Assembly: GCA_039198685.1 (NCBI GenBank)
Contig: JBCCTK010000036.1
Location: 1 to 23,007 of the forward strand
Source of the DNA: UBA5336 sp039198685
Lineage (GTDB): Bacteria > Pseudomonadota > Alphaproteobacteria > Caulobacterales > Hyphomonadaceae
Direction: 5' to 3'
DNA length: 23,007 bases
The notes beneath the pieces are model-generated. The model did no database searches, was not told where the DNA came from, and worked only from the letters and a program-made list of their open reading frames with translations. Positions 7,486-15,961 of the stretch are shown here, piece after piece. Numbering within the stretch: the first letter of the stretch is position 1; each line of letters starts with the position of its first letter. A program made the position numbers and the translations under genes.

Positions 7486-10400
7486 GTGGCCTTCTTCGGG
7501 GGTGCAATCCGCGTATGTGTGCTGTTCATGACTCTTTGCGTCATGACAGTCCATTCGGCGCGCGCAGTGACCCCGCTTGGCCAGGACGTCACCAACATTG
7601 CTGTTCTCGATTACGAGCAAGACGGCACGCCTGTCTCTGTTCGAACGAATGCTGCAACCTTCACAGTGTCAGCGCGCCCAACCCCGTCTACGATTGAGTT
7701 TCTGCGCTATGCGCCAAACGCGGTCGATAGCGTGCCCGTGGTGCTCAATGGTGCCGACTATAGCCCAACAGGCGAAAGCAACGCCGAAACCTTTGTGCCG
7801 ATCGGCCCTGCCATCGCGCCGGGTGGGCAAATCATCGATACGTCGCTTCCCGTTCCCCTCCTGCCGGCCAACACGTATTTCACGGGCGAACTTATGGTCG
7901 TGCGCGTCGTTGATCTGGGACAAAACGGTGATCCAGATCGCATTGAGACACTTACGGTCGAAGTCCGCTCTTCAGCCGGAGACGTCATTGTGCTGCGGCT
8001 TTATGAGAGCGGACCAGACACCGGCGCGTTTCTGGCGTGGCTCCCCAGCACAGGTGGGGAGGCTGTTCCGCATGATCCTGCCCTGTCGGCTCCCAAGGAA
8101 AGTGAGCTAACCGCGCGTTATGTGGATATCTTCGATGCCACCGAGGTCTCGATCGATACCGCGCTTGTGGACCCCTATGGACGCCTTTTCGACTCCTTGA
8201 GCGGAGAACTGCTCGACGGTGCCCAGGTTACGATCGTTGACGCGGCCACCGGCGCACCGGCTGAAGTATTTGGCATCGATGGACGGTCCCCTTACCCTTC
8301 CACGCTCATCACCGGTAGCAGCGTCACCGACGAAGGCGGCGCCGTCTACGATCTAGACGAAGGCGAGTTCCTTTTTCCGCTCATGGCGCCGGGAGACTAC
8401 CGGCTCGAGATTATACCACCGGGCGACTATGCGTTTCCGTCCGGCCTTCCCGCAGATAGTTTCTTCGACCTGCCCAACGGGCCGTTTGTCATCATCGAAG
8501 GATCCTACGGTTCAACCTTTACGGTCGAATCAACTGGCCCTCTCAACTTTGATGTACCGCTTGACACCAATCGCGGTTTGTCAGTGACCAAGACGTCTAC
8601 CAATTCGACAGCCTCCATTGGCGATTTCATCGCCTACTCGGTCCAAGTCCAGAACCAGGAAACGGCCAGCCTACCGCTTCGGATAAAGGACATCCTCCCG
8701 CGGGGAATGCGCTATGTTGACGATTCGGCCCGGGTCGAAGGTCAGCCAGATCCGGTCGGCATCCTCTCTGCAGACGGCAAGGAGGTCACATTCCAGCTTG
8801 ATCGCATAGAGGCGGGTGCAACGGTCATCCTGACGTATGTTCTTTCCGTCGGCCCGGGCACGCCCCTGGGCGAAGCAGAAAATTCGGCCATTGCTGTCAC
8901 ACCCTTAGGCAGTCCCATGTCGAATGTCGCCAAAGCGGTGGTCCAGATACGCGAAGACCTTCTTCGTTCGCAATCCTTCATTGTCGGACGAGTCGCAGAA
9001 AATGCCTGTGACGGCGAAGACGAATGGGCCCGTGCCCTGCATGACGGGGTCGGGGTCGAGGGCGTTCGCATCTACCTGGAAACAGGTGAGTATGTCGTCT
9101 CTGACGCAGACGGATTGTTCCACTTTGAAGGCGTGGAGCCGGGCACCCATGTTGTCCAGGTCGATGAGGAGACGCTGCCGCACGGCTATGCACCGATGGT
9201 GTGCGAAGAAAACAGCCGATATGCCGGTTCAGCGACATCAAAGTTTGTTGATGTGCGCGGCGGTGCGGTGTGGCGCGCAAATTTCTATCTGCAACGCTCC
9301 GATGCGCCGCGTGGACCGACTGACGCCCTCGCGACTGCAGCCGACACCAACGAGACTGCGTTTGACCAGGCTTGGTTGGATACGGCTGGACCTGGAACAG
9401 CGTGGGCTTATCCGAACGTTGAGGAGACGCCCGCCCAGAGATCGGTTGATCTTGGGATTAAAGCGCCAGACACCTCCTCTGTGAGTCTGTTTCTCAATGG
9501 ACGTGAGGTTTCGGCTCTGAACCGGCAACGCCGGGTGTCTTCCACCGACCGGCAGACATCGCTGTTCCGTTGGAGGGGTGTTGATATCCAACGCGGCCAG
9601 AATGTCTTTGAAGTCGGCATCGAGCATGCAGATGGCCGAACCGAGACCCTGACGCGCAGTGTCTGGTTTGTGGATGAGGCCTTGAGGGCGCGTCTGGTTG
9701 ATGACCAGTCAGTCCTGGTGGCCGATGGCCGGACACCGCCCGTACTCGCGGTGCGCCTTGAGGATGCCGAGGGTCGTCCTGTCCATCCCGGGCTGATCGC
9801 TGACGTCTCTGTTGCAGCGCCTTATCGTAAATTGAGTGAAGCCGATATTGAAGGCAGCGATGCGGTCGCCCGGACTGAAATTGAAACGACAGGGTCAGTG
9901 GTCGATGGGTCTGGCATTGTCCACATTGAGCTGGAGCCAACGCTGGTGACGGGGCGTGTACGGATAGAGGTGCCCCTAAGCGACGGACGGATTGAGGAGA
10001 TTTCTGCCTATTTGCGGCCCGAAAAGCGCGATTGGATCGTCGTTGGGCTTGCAGAAGGAGAAGGCGGGTATCTTGATACGGATGAATTGAGCCCGGTGAA
10101 TGAGGAAGATCTGTATACAGATGGACGTTTTGCCCTTTTTGCCAAAGGCATGGTGAGGGGCGATTGGCTCCTCACGCTGGCTGTTGATACGGCCAAGCGG
10201 CGCGGGGCTCGCGATGATGAAGTGTTCGATCAGATCGATCCGAATGCGTTCTACACTCTTTATGGTGACCGGTCGGTTCAGTATCAGGAGGCCCCAAGTC
10301 AGTATCCTGTTTATGTGAAACTTGAGCGGGATACTGCGCAGATCCTGTTCGGGGACTTCAATACAGACCTTCGAGACAGTGAGTTGGCCCAGTATTCCCG

Positions 10401-12534
10401 TCGCCTGTCGGGCTTGCGCGCGATCCATGCCGGAGAGCAGATCTCGGCCACCGTTTTCGCCGCTGAGACCAACCAAGGCTTTGTGAAAGATGAAATCGCT
10501 GCAGATGGAACGTCGGGCCCGTATATGCTTTCGCGCGCACCGATCGTTCGCAGCAGCGAAGAGCTTTTTATAGAAGTGCGCGATCGCGTTCGTCCTGACC
10601 AAGTTCTTTCGCGCCGCCAACTGGTTCGCTTTGTTGACTATGACATCGATTATGAAACCGGACGCCTTCTTTTTCGTGCACCCGTTGATGCGACCGATGC
10701 CGCGTTCAATGAGCAGGTGATCGTTGTTGACTATGAAGCGGTCTCCGATGCCGAGCGCAACTTGACCTATGGCGGACGGGCGGCTTTGACCTTGAATGAT
10801 GGCGCCATCGAAGTCGGCGTCAGCCACATACACGAAGACGGCTCGATCGAGGCGGCCGATGCCGAAAGCGAGCTTACGGGAATAGACTTCCGCGGCAGGC
10901 TGGGGGAGCAGACCCAAGTTCGGGCTGAATACGCCAGCAGCATAAGTCGCCCCGGTGCAGAAGGCACCAATAAGGATTCAGGTGAGGCTTGGCTGTTGGA
11001 AGTTGCCCACCAGCGCGAGCGTGTTGCAGCGGTTGCGTATGCAAGGGAAGAAGAAGGGGGATTTGGGCTCGGTCAAACCGGAACCAATACATTGGGCATT
11101 CGGCGATATGGTGCTGAAGTTTCCGCTCTTGTGGGCGATTCGGTCAATGTCGAAACCGGGAACCGCCGTACACGGACGTTGCGTGCAGGTGCATACCGCG
11201 AAGACAGTCTGACGGAAGATGCCAACCGCACGGTGGGCGAGATGACATTGCAACAAAGAACCGCGTTGGGGACGATGGCGCTCGGTGTACGCAGCGTTGA
11301 CGAAACGACAAATGGTGCGCCCAGGGAATCCGTGTTGGCAACGGCTACGGTCAGCCGCACATTGCCCGACCTTGGCCTGACCCTGACTGCATCGCGGGAA
11401 CAACCGCTGGGTGGAAAGAACAGTGACGAAGTGAGCGCTTTTCCCGGGCGGACCTTGATTGGTGTGGACAAACAGTTGACCCCTCGCGCCACGTTGAACG
11501 TGCGCCACGAGCAACTGGAAGGGGACAATGCGTCCGGTCAAAATACGGTGGTCGGTGTTACGGTGCTTCCCTGGATCGGTGGTCGCCTGACGACGGGTCT
11601 TTCAAATGTCACCCAGGACAGCGGACAAAGGCTCTCGGCAACCGTTGGCGTGGACCAGACCCTGCGATTAAGCGATACTTGGAGCATGAGCATTGGCGCA
11701 GCCGACCGCTCTCAAATTGATGGCGAGGGTGATCCGCTCGATCCGTTTGCCGATGATGCTGTCTCGCCGCTTGCAGAGGGAGAGCGCAGCGCGCTAACCT
11801 TGGATGAGAGCTTTACGTCCGCCTATTTGGGGCTGGCTTATCGCTCGGAAAAGCAAATCGCCAGCTTACGAGGCGAGATGCGTGAGAGCTTGGACAGCCA
11901 GCGGTACGCGGCTATCCTCGGCGGTGCGCGGGAAGTGACCCAGGAACTGTCCTATGCTGGGGCTGTCCGGTATCAGTCCGAAACGGGGGCCGTTGCGGGA
12001 GGGCGCCAATCGGTCGATGCGCGCCTCGGCGCAGCGCTTCGTCCGCGCGGGGATGGCACCGTATTTTTCAATCGCCTTGATCTCGGCTACCAGGACCAGC
12101 CGGGAACCGCCCGCGATTGGCGCATCGTGAACAACTTCACCGCCAACACGATGCTCACAGACCGAACCCAACTCGCTGGCTTCTTAGGCGCAAAATATGT
12201 CGAAACGGAACTTGCGGATGTGAATGTGAGTGGATGGACCGGCTTGGTCGGCGGCGAACTGCGCCATGACCTCTCCGAGCGTTTCGACGTCGGGCTGCAG
12301 GGTCTGGTGATGCATGGCAGCGAGAGCAAGACAACCGAGATCGCTTTTGGCCCCAGCGTCGGGTTCTCGCCGCGTGACAATGTGTGGATGAGCCTGGGCT
12401 ACAATTTTAGTGGCTTTGTTGACCGGGACTTTGAAGCGGCGGAGTATTCAGACGAAGGCGTGTTCGTGAAACTGCGTCTGAAGTTTGACCAGGATGATGT
12501 GGATGGCCTGCTTAGTCGCGTGTCACCGCGTTAA
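7486..12534 (+). CDS. Giant outer-membrane beta-barrel protein with DUF11, SdrD_B-like and Big_1-like domains
   Basis: This is a 1,682-residue exported protein. The GTG at 7486 directly follows an in-frame TAG and gives a signal peptide ending HSARA (about residue 27). The mature start (TNIAVLDYEQDG) resembles that of the preceding gene product. Beta-rich Ig-like sequence runs to about 360. A DUF11 domain follows (about 362-485; SVTKTSTNSTASIGDFIAYS, DILPRGMRYVD). An SdrD_B/carboxypeptidase-regulatory-like domain spans about 497-600 (DADGLFHFEGVEPGTHVVQVD) with two cysteines that may pair. An Ig-like region runs 620-735, then a Big_1/invasin-like part near 741 (VADGRTPPVLAVRLEDAEG). From about 847 to the end, short alternating polar/hydrophobic strands suggest a very large barrel, including LSRAPIVRSSEELFIEVRDR and RFVDYDIDYETG. 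The last strand ends at a Phe, with 15 further residues. It could be an anchor, adhesin or exporter for the two small DUF11 proteins. The 3' end overlaps a convergent gene by 23 bases. Confidence 0.85.
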   Translation: MAFFGGAIRVCVLFMTLCVMTVHSARAVTPLGQDVTNIAVLDYEQDGTPVSVRTNAATFTVSARPTPSTIEFLRYAPNAVDSVPVVLNGADYSPTGESNAETFVPIGPAIAPGGQIIDTSLPVPLLPANTYFTGELMVVRVVDLGQNGDPDRIETLTVEVRSSAGDVIVLRLYESGPDTGAFLAWLPSTGGEAVPHDPALSAPKESELTARYVDIFDATEVSIDTALVDPYGRLFDSLSGELLDGAQVTIVDAATGAPAEVFGIDGRSPYPSTLITGSSVTDEGGAVYDLDEGEFLFPLMAPGDYRLEIIPPGDYAFPSGLPADSFFDLPNGPFVIIEGSYGSTFTVESTGPLNFDVPLDTNRGLSVTKTSTNSTASIGDFIAYSVQVQNQETASLPLRIKDILPRGMRYVDDSARVEGQPDPVGILSADGKEVTFQLDRIEAGATVILTYVLSVGPGTPLGEAENSAIAVTPLGSPMSNVAKAVVQIREDLLRSQSFIVGRVAENACDGEDEWARALHDGVGVEGVRIYLETGEYVVSDADGLFHFEGVEPGTHVVQVDEETLPHGYAPMVCEENSRYAGSATSKFVDVRGGAVWRANFYLQRSDAPRGPTDALATAADTNETAFDQAWLDTAGPGTAWAYPNVEETPAQRSVDLGIKAPDTSSVSLFLNGREVSALNRQRRVSSTDRQTSLFRWRGVDIQRGQNVFEVGIEHADGRTETLTRSVWFVDEALRARLVDDQSVLVADGRTPPVLAVRLEDAEGRPVHPGLIADVSVAAPYRKLSEADIEGSDAVARTEIETTGSVVDGSGIVHIELEPTLVTGRVRIEVPLSDGRIEEISAYLRPEKRDWIVVGLAEGEGGYLDTDELSPVNEEDLYTDGRFALFAKGMVRGDWLLTLAVDTAKRRGARDDEVFDQIDPNAFYTLYGDRSVQYQEAPSQYPVYVKLERDTAQILFGDFNTDLRDSELAQYSRRLSGLRAIHAGEQISATVFAAETNQGFVKDEIAADGTSGPYMLSRAPIVRSSEELFIEVRDRVRPDQVLSRRQLVRFVDYDIDYETGRLLFRAPVDATDAAFNEQVIVVDYEAVSDAERNLTYGGRAALTLNDGAIEVGVSHIHEDGSIEAADAESELTGIDFRGRLGEQTQVRAEYASSISRPGAEGTNKDSGEAWLLEVAHQRERVAAVAYAREEEGGFGLGQTGTNTLGIRRYGAEVSALVGDSVNVETGNRRTRTLRAGAYREDSLTEDANRTVGEMTLQQRTALGTMALGVRSVDETTNGAPRESVLATATVSRTLPDLGLTLTASREQPLGGKNSDEVSAFPGRTLIGVDKQLTPRATLNVRHEQLEGDNASGQNTVVGVTVLPWIGGRLTTGLSNVTQDSGQRLSATVGVDQTLRLSDTWSMSIGAADRSQIDGEGDPLDPFADDAVSPLAEGERSALTLDESFTSAYLGLAYRSEKQIASLRGEMRESLDSQRYAAILGGAREVTQELSYAGAVRYQSETGAVAGGRQSVDARLGAALRPRGDGTVFFNRLDLGYQDQPGTARDWRIVNNFTANTMLTDRTQLAGFLGAKYVETELADVNVSGWTGLVGGELRHDLSERFDVGLQGLVMHGSESKTTEIAFGPSVGFSPRDNVWMSLGYNFSGFVDRDFEAAEYSDEGVFVKLRLKFDQDDVDGLLSRVSPR

Positions 12535-13717
12535 TCGGAAAGGCTTCGGTCACGTCAAATCCATAGATCCAGTCAAACCGGGTTCGGATCAGATCCGGCG
12601 CCAAGCTCGCCGCGAGCCGGATCGGGCCATATCCGGCGAGGGTCGCTGCGCCCCGTTCATGAAAGAGGGCACCATTGCGCCGGGCGACATCGAGAATACG
12701 CGCACCGCGAAGTCTCATCTTTTCGCCAAGCGCGCTGAAATCATTCTGTCCGGCAAAGCTGGATACAGCCGCCCAAGCGCATTCCATAGCAAAGCTGGCC
12801 CCCTGGGCCATAAAAGGGGGCATAGGCACGGCAGCGTCGCCAATCAGGGCAAGGCGTCCTCTGGTTAGCCGTTCAGGCGCGGAGCGATCATAAAGACCCC
12901 AGCGTGTGGCCTCGGTCGCGGCGGTCAACACGCTGCAAACCGGTTCACAAAACCCAGCGAACGCCTCGCGCGCATCCTCAAGGCTTGCTGCGTTGTGCCA
13001 GCCTTCCGGAGCCGGTTCAGGCTGTTCAACAACCCCGACAAAATTGATCAAAGACCGATCGTTCAGGAAATAGGTCACCGCATGGCGCCCGGCACCGGTC
13101 CACACTGTGGAAGCGTCTGGCAAAGCGGCCTTCAATGCTGCCGTCGCTGGAACCAAGGCCCGTAAAGCGGTGTGGCCCGTATAGTCGGGGGTGCGGTCAT
13201 CGTGAAGCCCGCGTCGGAGAGCAGAGTGAATCCCATCGGCTGCGATGGCGGCGCTGGCCGTGACTTTCACACCATTGCGCATCTCAACCGTAAGCGTGCT
13301 CTGGGTTTCGCTGTAGTCCACAACTTCCTGGCCGAGGACTAGAGCGCTGGGCGCGCGCTGGTGAAGTGCAGATTGCAAAACCTTCTGCAAGGCGGCCCGC
13401 CTGATGTTCACATGGGGTTGTCCCCACCGCGCGCGGCCGGCCTCTCCGGCGGGGACAGAGAATATGGTTTTTCCTGACGAGCCTTGGCGTAGGTCAAGCG
13501 ATTGGGGGGTATATCCAGCCGCGATGACTGCTTCCGCAAGGTCCAGCCGGGCCATGACCTTCATGGCGTTGGCGCCGATTTGGAGGCCGGCGCCAACTTC
13601 GCTCAAGTCTACAGCGCGTTCGTAAACCTTTGGCACCAGCCCGGCATGGTGGGCACAGAGCGCCGCTGTCAGGCCTGCAATACCGCCGCCACAGATAATC
13701 AGGTCACTCTGACTCAA
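12512..13717 (-). CDS. FAD-dependent monooxygenase, salicylate-hydroxylase-like
   Basis: This is a flavoprotein aromatic hydroxylase of the PF01494 type with about 401 residues. It has the N-terminal FAD motif CGGGIAGLTAA, the DG motif AADGIHSALR, and the second FAD motif ALIGDAAVPMPPFMAQGASFA. The usual GDAAHP is GDAAVP here, and the acidic residue usual after QGA...ME is Cys, so activity may differ from well-studied members. The TTG at 13717 overlaps the stop codon of the yciI-like gene (TTGA), suggesting translational coupling; a GTG at 13744 would add nine residues but lacks a ribosome site. It is last in a gpsA-yciI-monooxygenase run, and its 3' end overlaps the convergent barrel gene by 23 bases. 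The substrate is unknown; ring hydroxylation, including quinone-type compounds, is possible. Confidence 0.85.
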   Translation of the reverse strand: MSQSDLIICGGGIAGLTAALCAHHAGLVPKVYERAVDLSEVGAGLQIGANAMKVMARLDLAEAVIAAGYTPQSLDLRQGSSGKTIFSVPAGEAGRARWGQPHVNIRRAALQKVLQSALHQRAPSALVLGQEVVDYSETQSTLTVEMRNGVKVTASAAIAADGIHSALRRGLHDDRTPDYTGHTALRALVPATAALKAALPDASTVWTGAGRHAVTYFLNDRSLINFVGVVEQPEPAPEGWHNAASLEDAREAFAGFCEPVCSVLTAATEATRWGLYDRSAPERLTRGRLALIGDAAVPMPPFMAQGASFAMECAWAAVSSFAGQNDFSALGEKMRLRGARILDVARRNGALFHERGAATLAGYGPIRLAASLAPDLIRTRFDWIYGFDVTEAFPINAVTRD

Positions 13718-14010
13718 GGGCGGTTGCCATCCCCGAGCAGCCACTTATACGGTCGGATTTCCACGCGTTCAAAGAGTCCCGCCTTGGCGTAAGGGTCTTC
13801 TTCGGCCCAGGATTCGATATCCTTGAGGCTGTCGCCTTCAATCACGAAGACAGATCCTGCAAACGTCTCTCCATCCGACGCGAAGACTGGCCCACCCATG
13901 AGAATGCGGTCGGGGTAGGATTTCGCCCACTCCAGATGGGCCGGTCGATTGGCCATGCGCACGTCGAGCGCGCCTGGTTTGTCTACGCAGTAGACGAGAT
14001 ATTGAGCCAT
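13714..14010 (-). CDS. YciI-like family protein
   Basis: This is a 98-residue cytoplasmic alpha-beta barrel protein of the YCII family (ferredoxin-like fold). The conserved His is H25 (RPAHLEW), and the conserved acidic/DPY segment is EEDPYAKAGLF, followed by VEIRPYKW. Family members are often thought to be small enzymes using this His/Asp pair, but their reaction is largely unknown. The ATG at 14010 lies two bases after the gpsA stop, and its AAGGAGG Shine-Dalgarno is inside the last codons of gpsA, so the two genes are surely co-transcribed. Its stop overlaps the likely TTG start of the monooxygenase. gpsA followed by yciI is a common order in alphaproteobacteria. Confidence 0.9.
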   Translation of the reverse strand: MAQYLVYCVDKPGALDVRMANRPAHLEWAKSYPDRILMGGPVFASDGETFAGSVFVIEGDSLKDIESWAEEDPYAKAGLFERVEIRPYKWLLGDGNRP

Positions 14011-14012
14011 TA

Positions 14013-15005
14013 TTATTCCTCCTTGAAGGGCCGCGACAGGAGCGCGTCCATGGCTTCTGCAACGGTGATCTGGCGCTCGAGGATCGCGGCCACGGCACCG
14101 CAGATCGGCATGTCGATCTTGAGTTGGGCGGCCAGTTCCCGGATCGCGGGTGCCGTGGCCGCGCCCTCGGTTACGGCGACGCGTTCGGCCAGAATATCCT
14201 CTGGACTTCTGCCCTCGCCCAGTGCTTTTCCGAAACTCATATTACGCGATTGGGTGGACGAACAGGTGAGCACCAAATCGCCCATTCCACAAAGGCCGGA
14301 TAAGGTTTCTGCGCGTCCACCAAGCGCGACCGCGAGGCGCTTCATCTCTGCGAAGCCCCGAGTCATGAGGGCGGCATGGGCGGATTTCCCCAAGCCCAGG
14401 CCCTCGACCATGCCGCATGCTATGGCGAGGACATTTTTCACCGCCCCGCCGACCTCGGCTCCGACCAGGTCGTTGCTCCAATACGGACGAAACACATCTC
14501 GCCCCAGCGCCGCCAAGAGCGCTGCACCAAGGGCTTCGTTCTCGCAGGCCAGCGTCACCGCAGTGGGAAGGTTTCGTGCAACATCTGCTGCAAAGGATGG
14601 CCCGGAGAGGACTGCTGGTTTCGCGTGAGGGATGGTTTCCGCCAGCACGTCGGTCATCAGTTTCAACGTGCCGCGTTCGATACCTTTCGCGCACAGCACA
14701 ACCGGGGTGCCCGGCGAAACCTGGGCGCTGAGAGATGAAAGGATTTTGCGCGCAAACTGTGCCGGGACAACGGCCAGGATCGCATCGGCGGTCTTCAGGA
14801 ATCCAGGATCTGTCGATGCGGGAAGGCAGGGTAGGTGCAAACCCGGCAAGTAGGTCGGATTTCCATCACCGCGGGCAAGGGCTTTGGTCACCTCCGATTC
14901 CCGCGCCAGGATACGCACATCCCGCCCGGCAGCTTGTGCCGTCACGGCCAGCGCTGTGCCCCACGCGCCTGCGCCGAGCACGCCGATGGTCTGTAAATTG
15001 CTCAC
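14013..15005 (-). CDS. gpsA: NAD(P)+-dependent glycerol-3-phosphate dehydrogenase
   Basis: This 330-residue cytoplasmic enzyme reduces dihydroxyacetone phosphate to sn-glycerol 3-phosphate, the backbone precursor of membrane phospholipids. The Rossmann motif GVLGAGAWGTALA lies at about residues 8-20. LCAKGIE and LSGPSFAADVA are family signatures in the middle. The catalytic Lys region is GGAVKNVLAIACGM, followed by SGLCGMGDLVLTCSS and the C-terminal GRSPEDI and MPICGAV segments. Length is normal for the family. The start is GTG 15005, with GGGAA 5 bases upstream. It heads a yciI-monooxygenase run and is divergent from a TetR gene with only 73 bases between, so the two may share control sequence. 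Confidence 0.97.
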   Translation of the reverse strand: MSNLQTIGVLGAGAWGTALAVTAQAAGRDVRILARESEVTKALARGDGNPTYLPGLHLPCLPASTDPGFLKTADAILAVVPAQFARKILSSLSAQVSPGTPVVLCAKGIERGTLKLMTDVLAETIPHAKPAVLSGPSFAADVARNLPTAVTLACENEALGAALLAALGRDVFRPYWSNDLVGAEVGGAVKNVLAIACGMVEGLGLGKSAHAALMTRGFAEMKRLAVALGGRAETLSGLCGMGDLVLTCSSTQSRNMSFGKALGEGRSPEDILAERVAVTEGAATAPAIRELAAQLKIDMPICGAVAAILERQITVAEAMDALLSRPFKEE

Positions 15006-15040
15006 CGTGTTCCCATCACCGCTGAACGCACTCTGAAGAA

Positions 15041-15072
15041 ATCATTGATCATTCAGACAATAGCCTTAGACT
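15041..15072 (+). promoter_or_regulatory. Putative TetR promoter with overlapping operator-like motif
   Basis: A -35-like TTGATC (15045-15050), 16-base spacer and -10-like TAGACT (15067-15072) precede the TetR ATG at 15079. Transcription would then start at or next to the ATG, and no Shine-Dalgarno is visible, so the mRNA may be leaderless. The motif TCATTGAT (15042-15049) overlaps the -35 and recurs at the promoter of the downstream peptide gene, suggesting an operator. Assigned by eye. Confidence 0.45.
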
Positions 15073-15078
15073 GTTCTT

Positions 15079-15690
15079 ATGACGATAAAAATTGACACAC
15101 GTGAGCGCATTCTGGAAGCCGCGATTGAGCGGATTTTACACTATGGTTATGCTAAAACGACTATGTCAGAAATTGCGCGCGATTGCGATATGTCGGCAGG
15201 CAATATCTATCGTTTCTTCGCCAGCAAACTGGATATTGCCGAAGCGATGGCGCGCAAGTTCAATCTTGAGATTTATCAAGAGTATGCCCGCATTGCCCGG
15301 CTTGATATACCGGCCCAGGAACGGCTGGTGAAATTCCATAGCCACGGAATGGAGACGACTTTCCAAAAGCTCGATTCCGACGCGAAGATTCTCGAGGTGG
15401 CTGAGGTGCTTTCTGAAAACCGCCCCTTGTTTGCGAATGAAGAACTGGCTCAGGAGCGCATTCACCTGGTGGAGATCCTTGACGATGGCGTCGCCCGCGG
15501 AGAATTTCCAACCCTCGAAAACCCGGCTTTTACAGCTGAGATGCTCCAGGTCACGACTATGAAGTTTCGCTATCCGCAGCTGTTTTCACGTCTCTCTCTG
15601 CCGAAATTGCGTCGAGAACTGTATGGCACACTAGAGATTCTGCTCAGCGCACTGCGCGCTGGCATCCATCCAATCGACAAAAATGAATAA
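15079..15690 (+). CDS. TetR/AcrR-family transcriptional regulator
   Basis: This is a 203-residue dimeric repressor-type regulator. The N-terminal helix-turn-helix domain spans about residues 7-55, with TRERILEAAIERILHYGYAKTTM, then SEIARDCDMSAGNIYRFFASK as the recognition region. The variable helical ligand-binding domain takes up the rest. The start is ATG 15079 without a visible ribosome site, fitting a leaderless transcript from the promoter at 15045-15072. It is divergent from gpsA and followed by a short membrane peptide gene whose promoter has the same motif as its own. Autoregulation and control of the peptide gene are inferred. The ligand is unknown; the family often controls efflux or fatty-acid genes, but no pump gene is adjacent. 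Confidence 0.9.
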   Translation: MTIKIDTRERILEAAIERILHYGYAKTTMSEIARDCDMSAGNIYRFFASKLDIAEAMARKFNLEIYQEYARIARLDIPAQERLVKFHSHGMETTFQKLDSDAKILEVAEVLSENRPLFANEELAQERIHLVEILDDGVARGEFPTLENPAFTAEMLQVTTMKFRYPQLFSRLSLPKLRRELYGTLEILLSALRAGIHPIDKNE

Positions 15691-15691
15691 T

Positions 15692-15733
15692 AATGAAAAT
15701 GTTCATTGATTTCTAATCAGGCCTCCCTATTTT
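15692..15733 (+). promoter_or_regulatory. Putative promoter and palindromic operator for the small peptide gene
   Basis: AATGAA (15692-15697), a 4-base spacer and TTCATT (15702-15707) form a perfect inverted repeat. It overlaps a -35-like TTGATT (15706-15711), which is 16 bases before a -10-like TATTTT (15728-15733). The TCATTGAT octamer (15703-15710) and the 16-base spacing match the promoter of the TetR gene. A 5'-UTR hairpin follows at 15739-15761. Control by the TetR protein is inferred. Confidence 0.5.
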
Positions 15734-15785
15734 GTTTTCACGGCGGGCATACCAGCCCGTGTCGCAAAACACTCGGAGCCCTCCC

Positions 15786-15899
15786 ATGTCTATCTCCAAC
15801 ACGACTGAATCCTCCCGCACGCTTATTGGTCTGCTGGCTGCCTTGCCGCTGACAGCCCTCTTCGTGGCCGCAACCTACAGCGCTGCAACGCTAATCTAG
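15786..15899 (+). CDS. Small single-span membrane peptide (37 residues)
   Basis: This is a 37-residue frame with a polar Ser/Thr-rich N-terminus (about 1-11) and one hydrophobic span (about 13-36; LIGLLAALPLTALFVAA), ending in Leu-Ile. A GGAG Shine-Dalgarno lies 7 bases before the ATG. The frame is flanked by its own promoter-like sequence and a very strong terminator, so it forms a complete one-gene transcript, which strongly supports it being real. I recognise no family. Small membrane peptides of this kind often modulate a larger membrane protein or respond to envelope stress. The adjacent TetR is the likely regulator. Confidence 0.65.
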   Translation: MSISNTTESSRTLIGLLAALPLTALFVAATYSAATLI

Positions 15900-15961
15900 C
15901 CTCAGTCGCACCCAACTCCCGGCTCAGCGTTTCCTCACTCTCTTGTTTGGCCGGATCCCTT

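Noticed and set aside
9976..10917. Long minus-strand frame (313 codons) inside the giant barrel gene
   Set aside because: It is antisense to a well-supported gene, has no recognisable domain or ribosome site, and reads like reverse-strand translation of beta-barrel codons.
15692..15707. Inverted repeat as a mobile-element end or attachment site
   Set aside because: There is no transposase or integrase nearby, and its place over a -35 beside a TetR gene fits an operator better.
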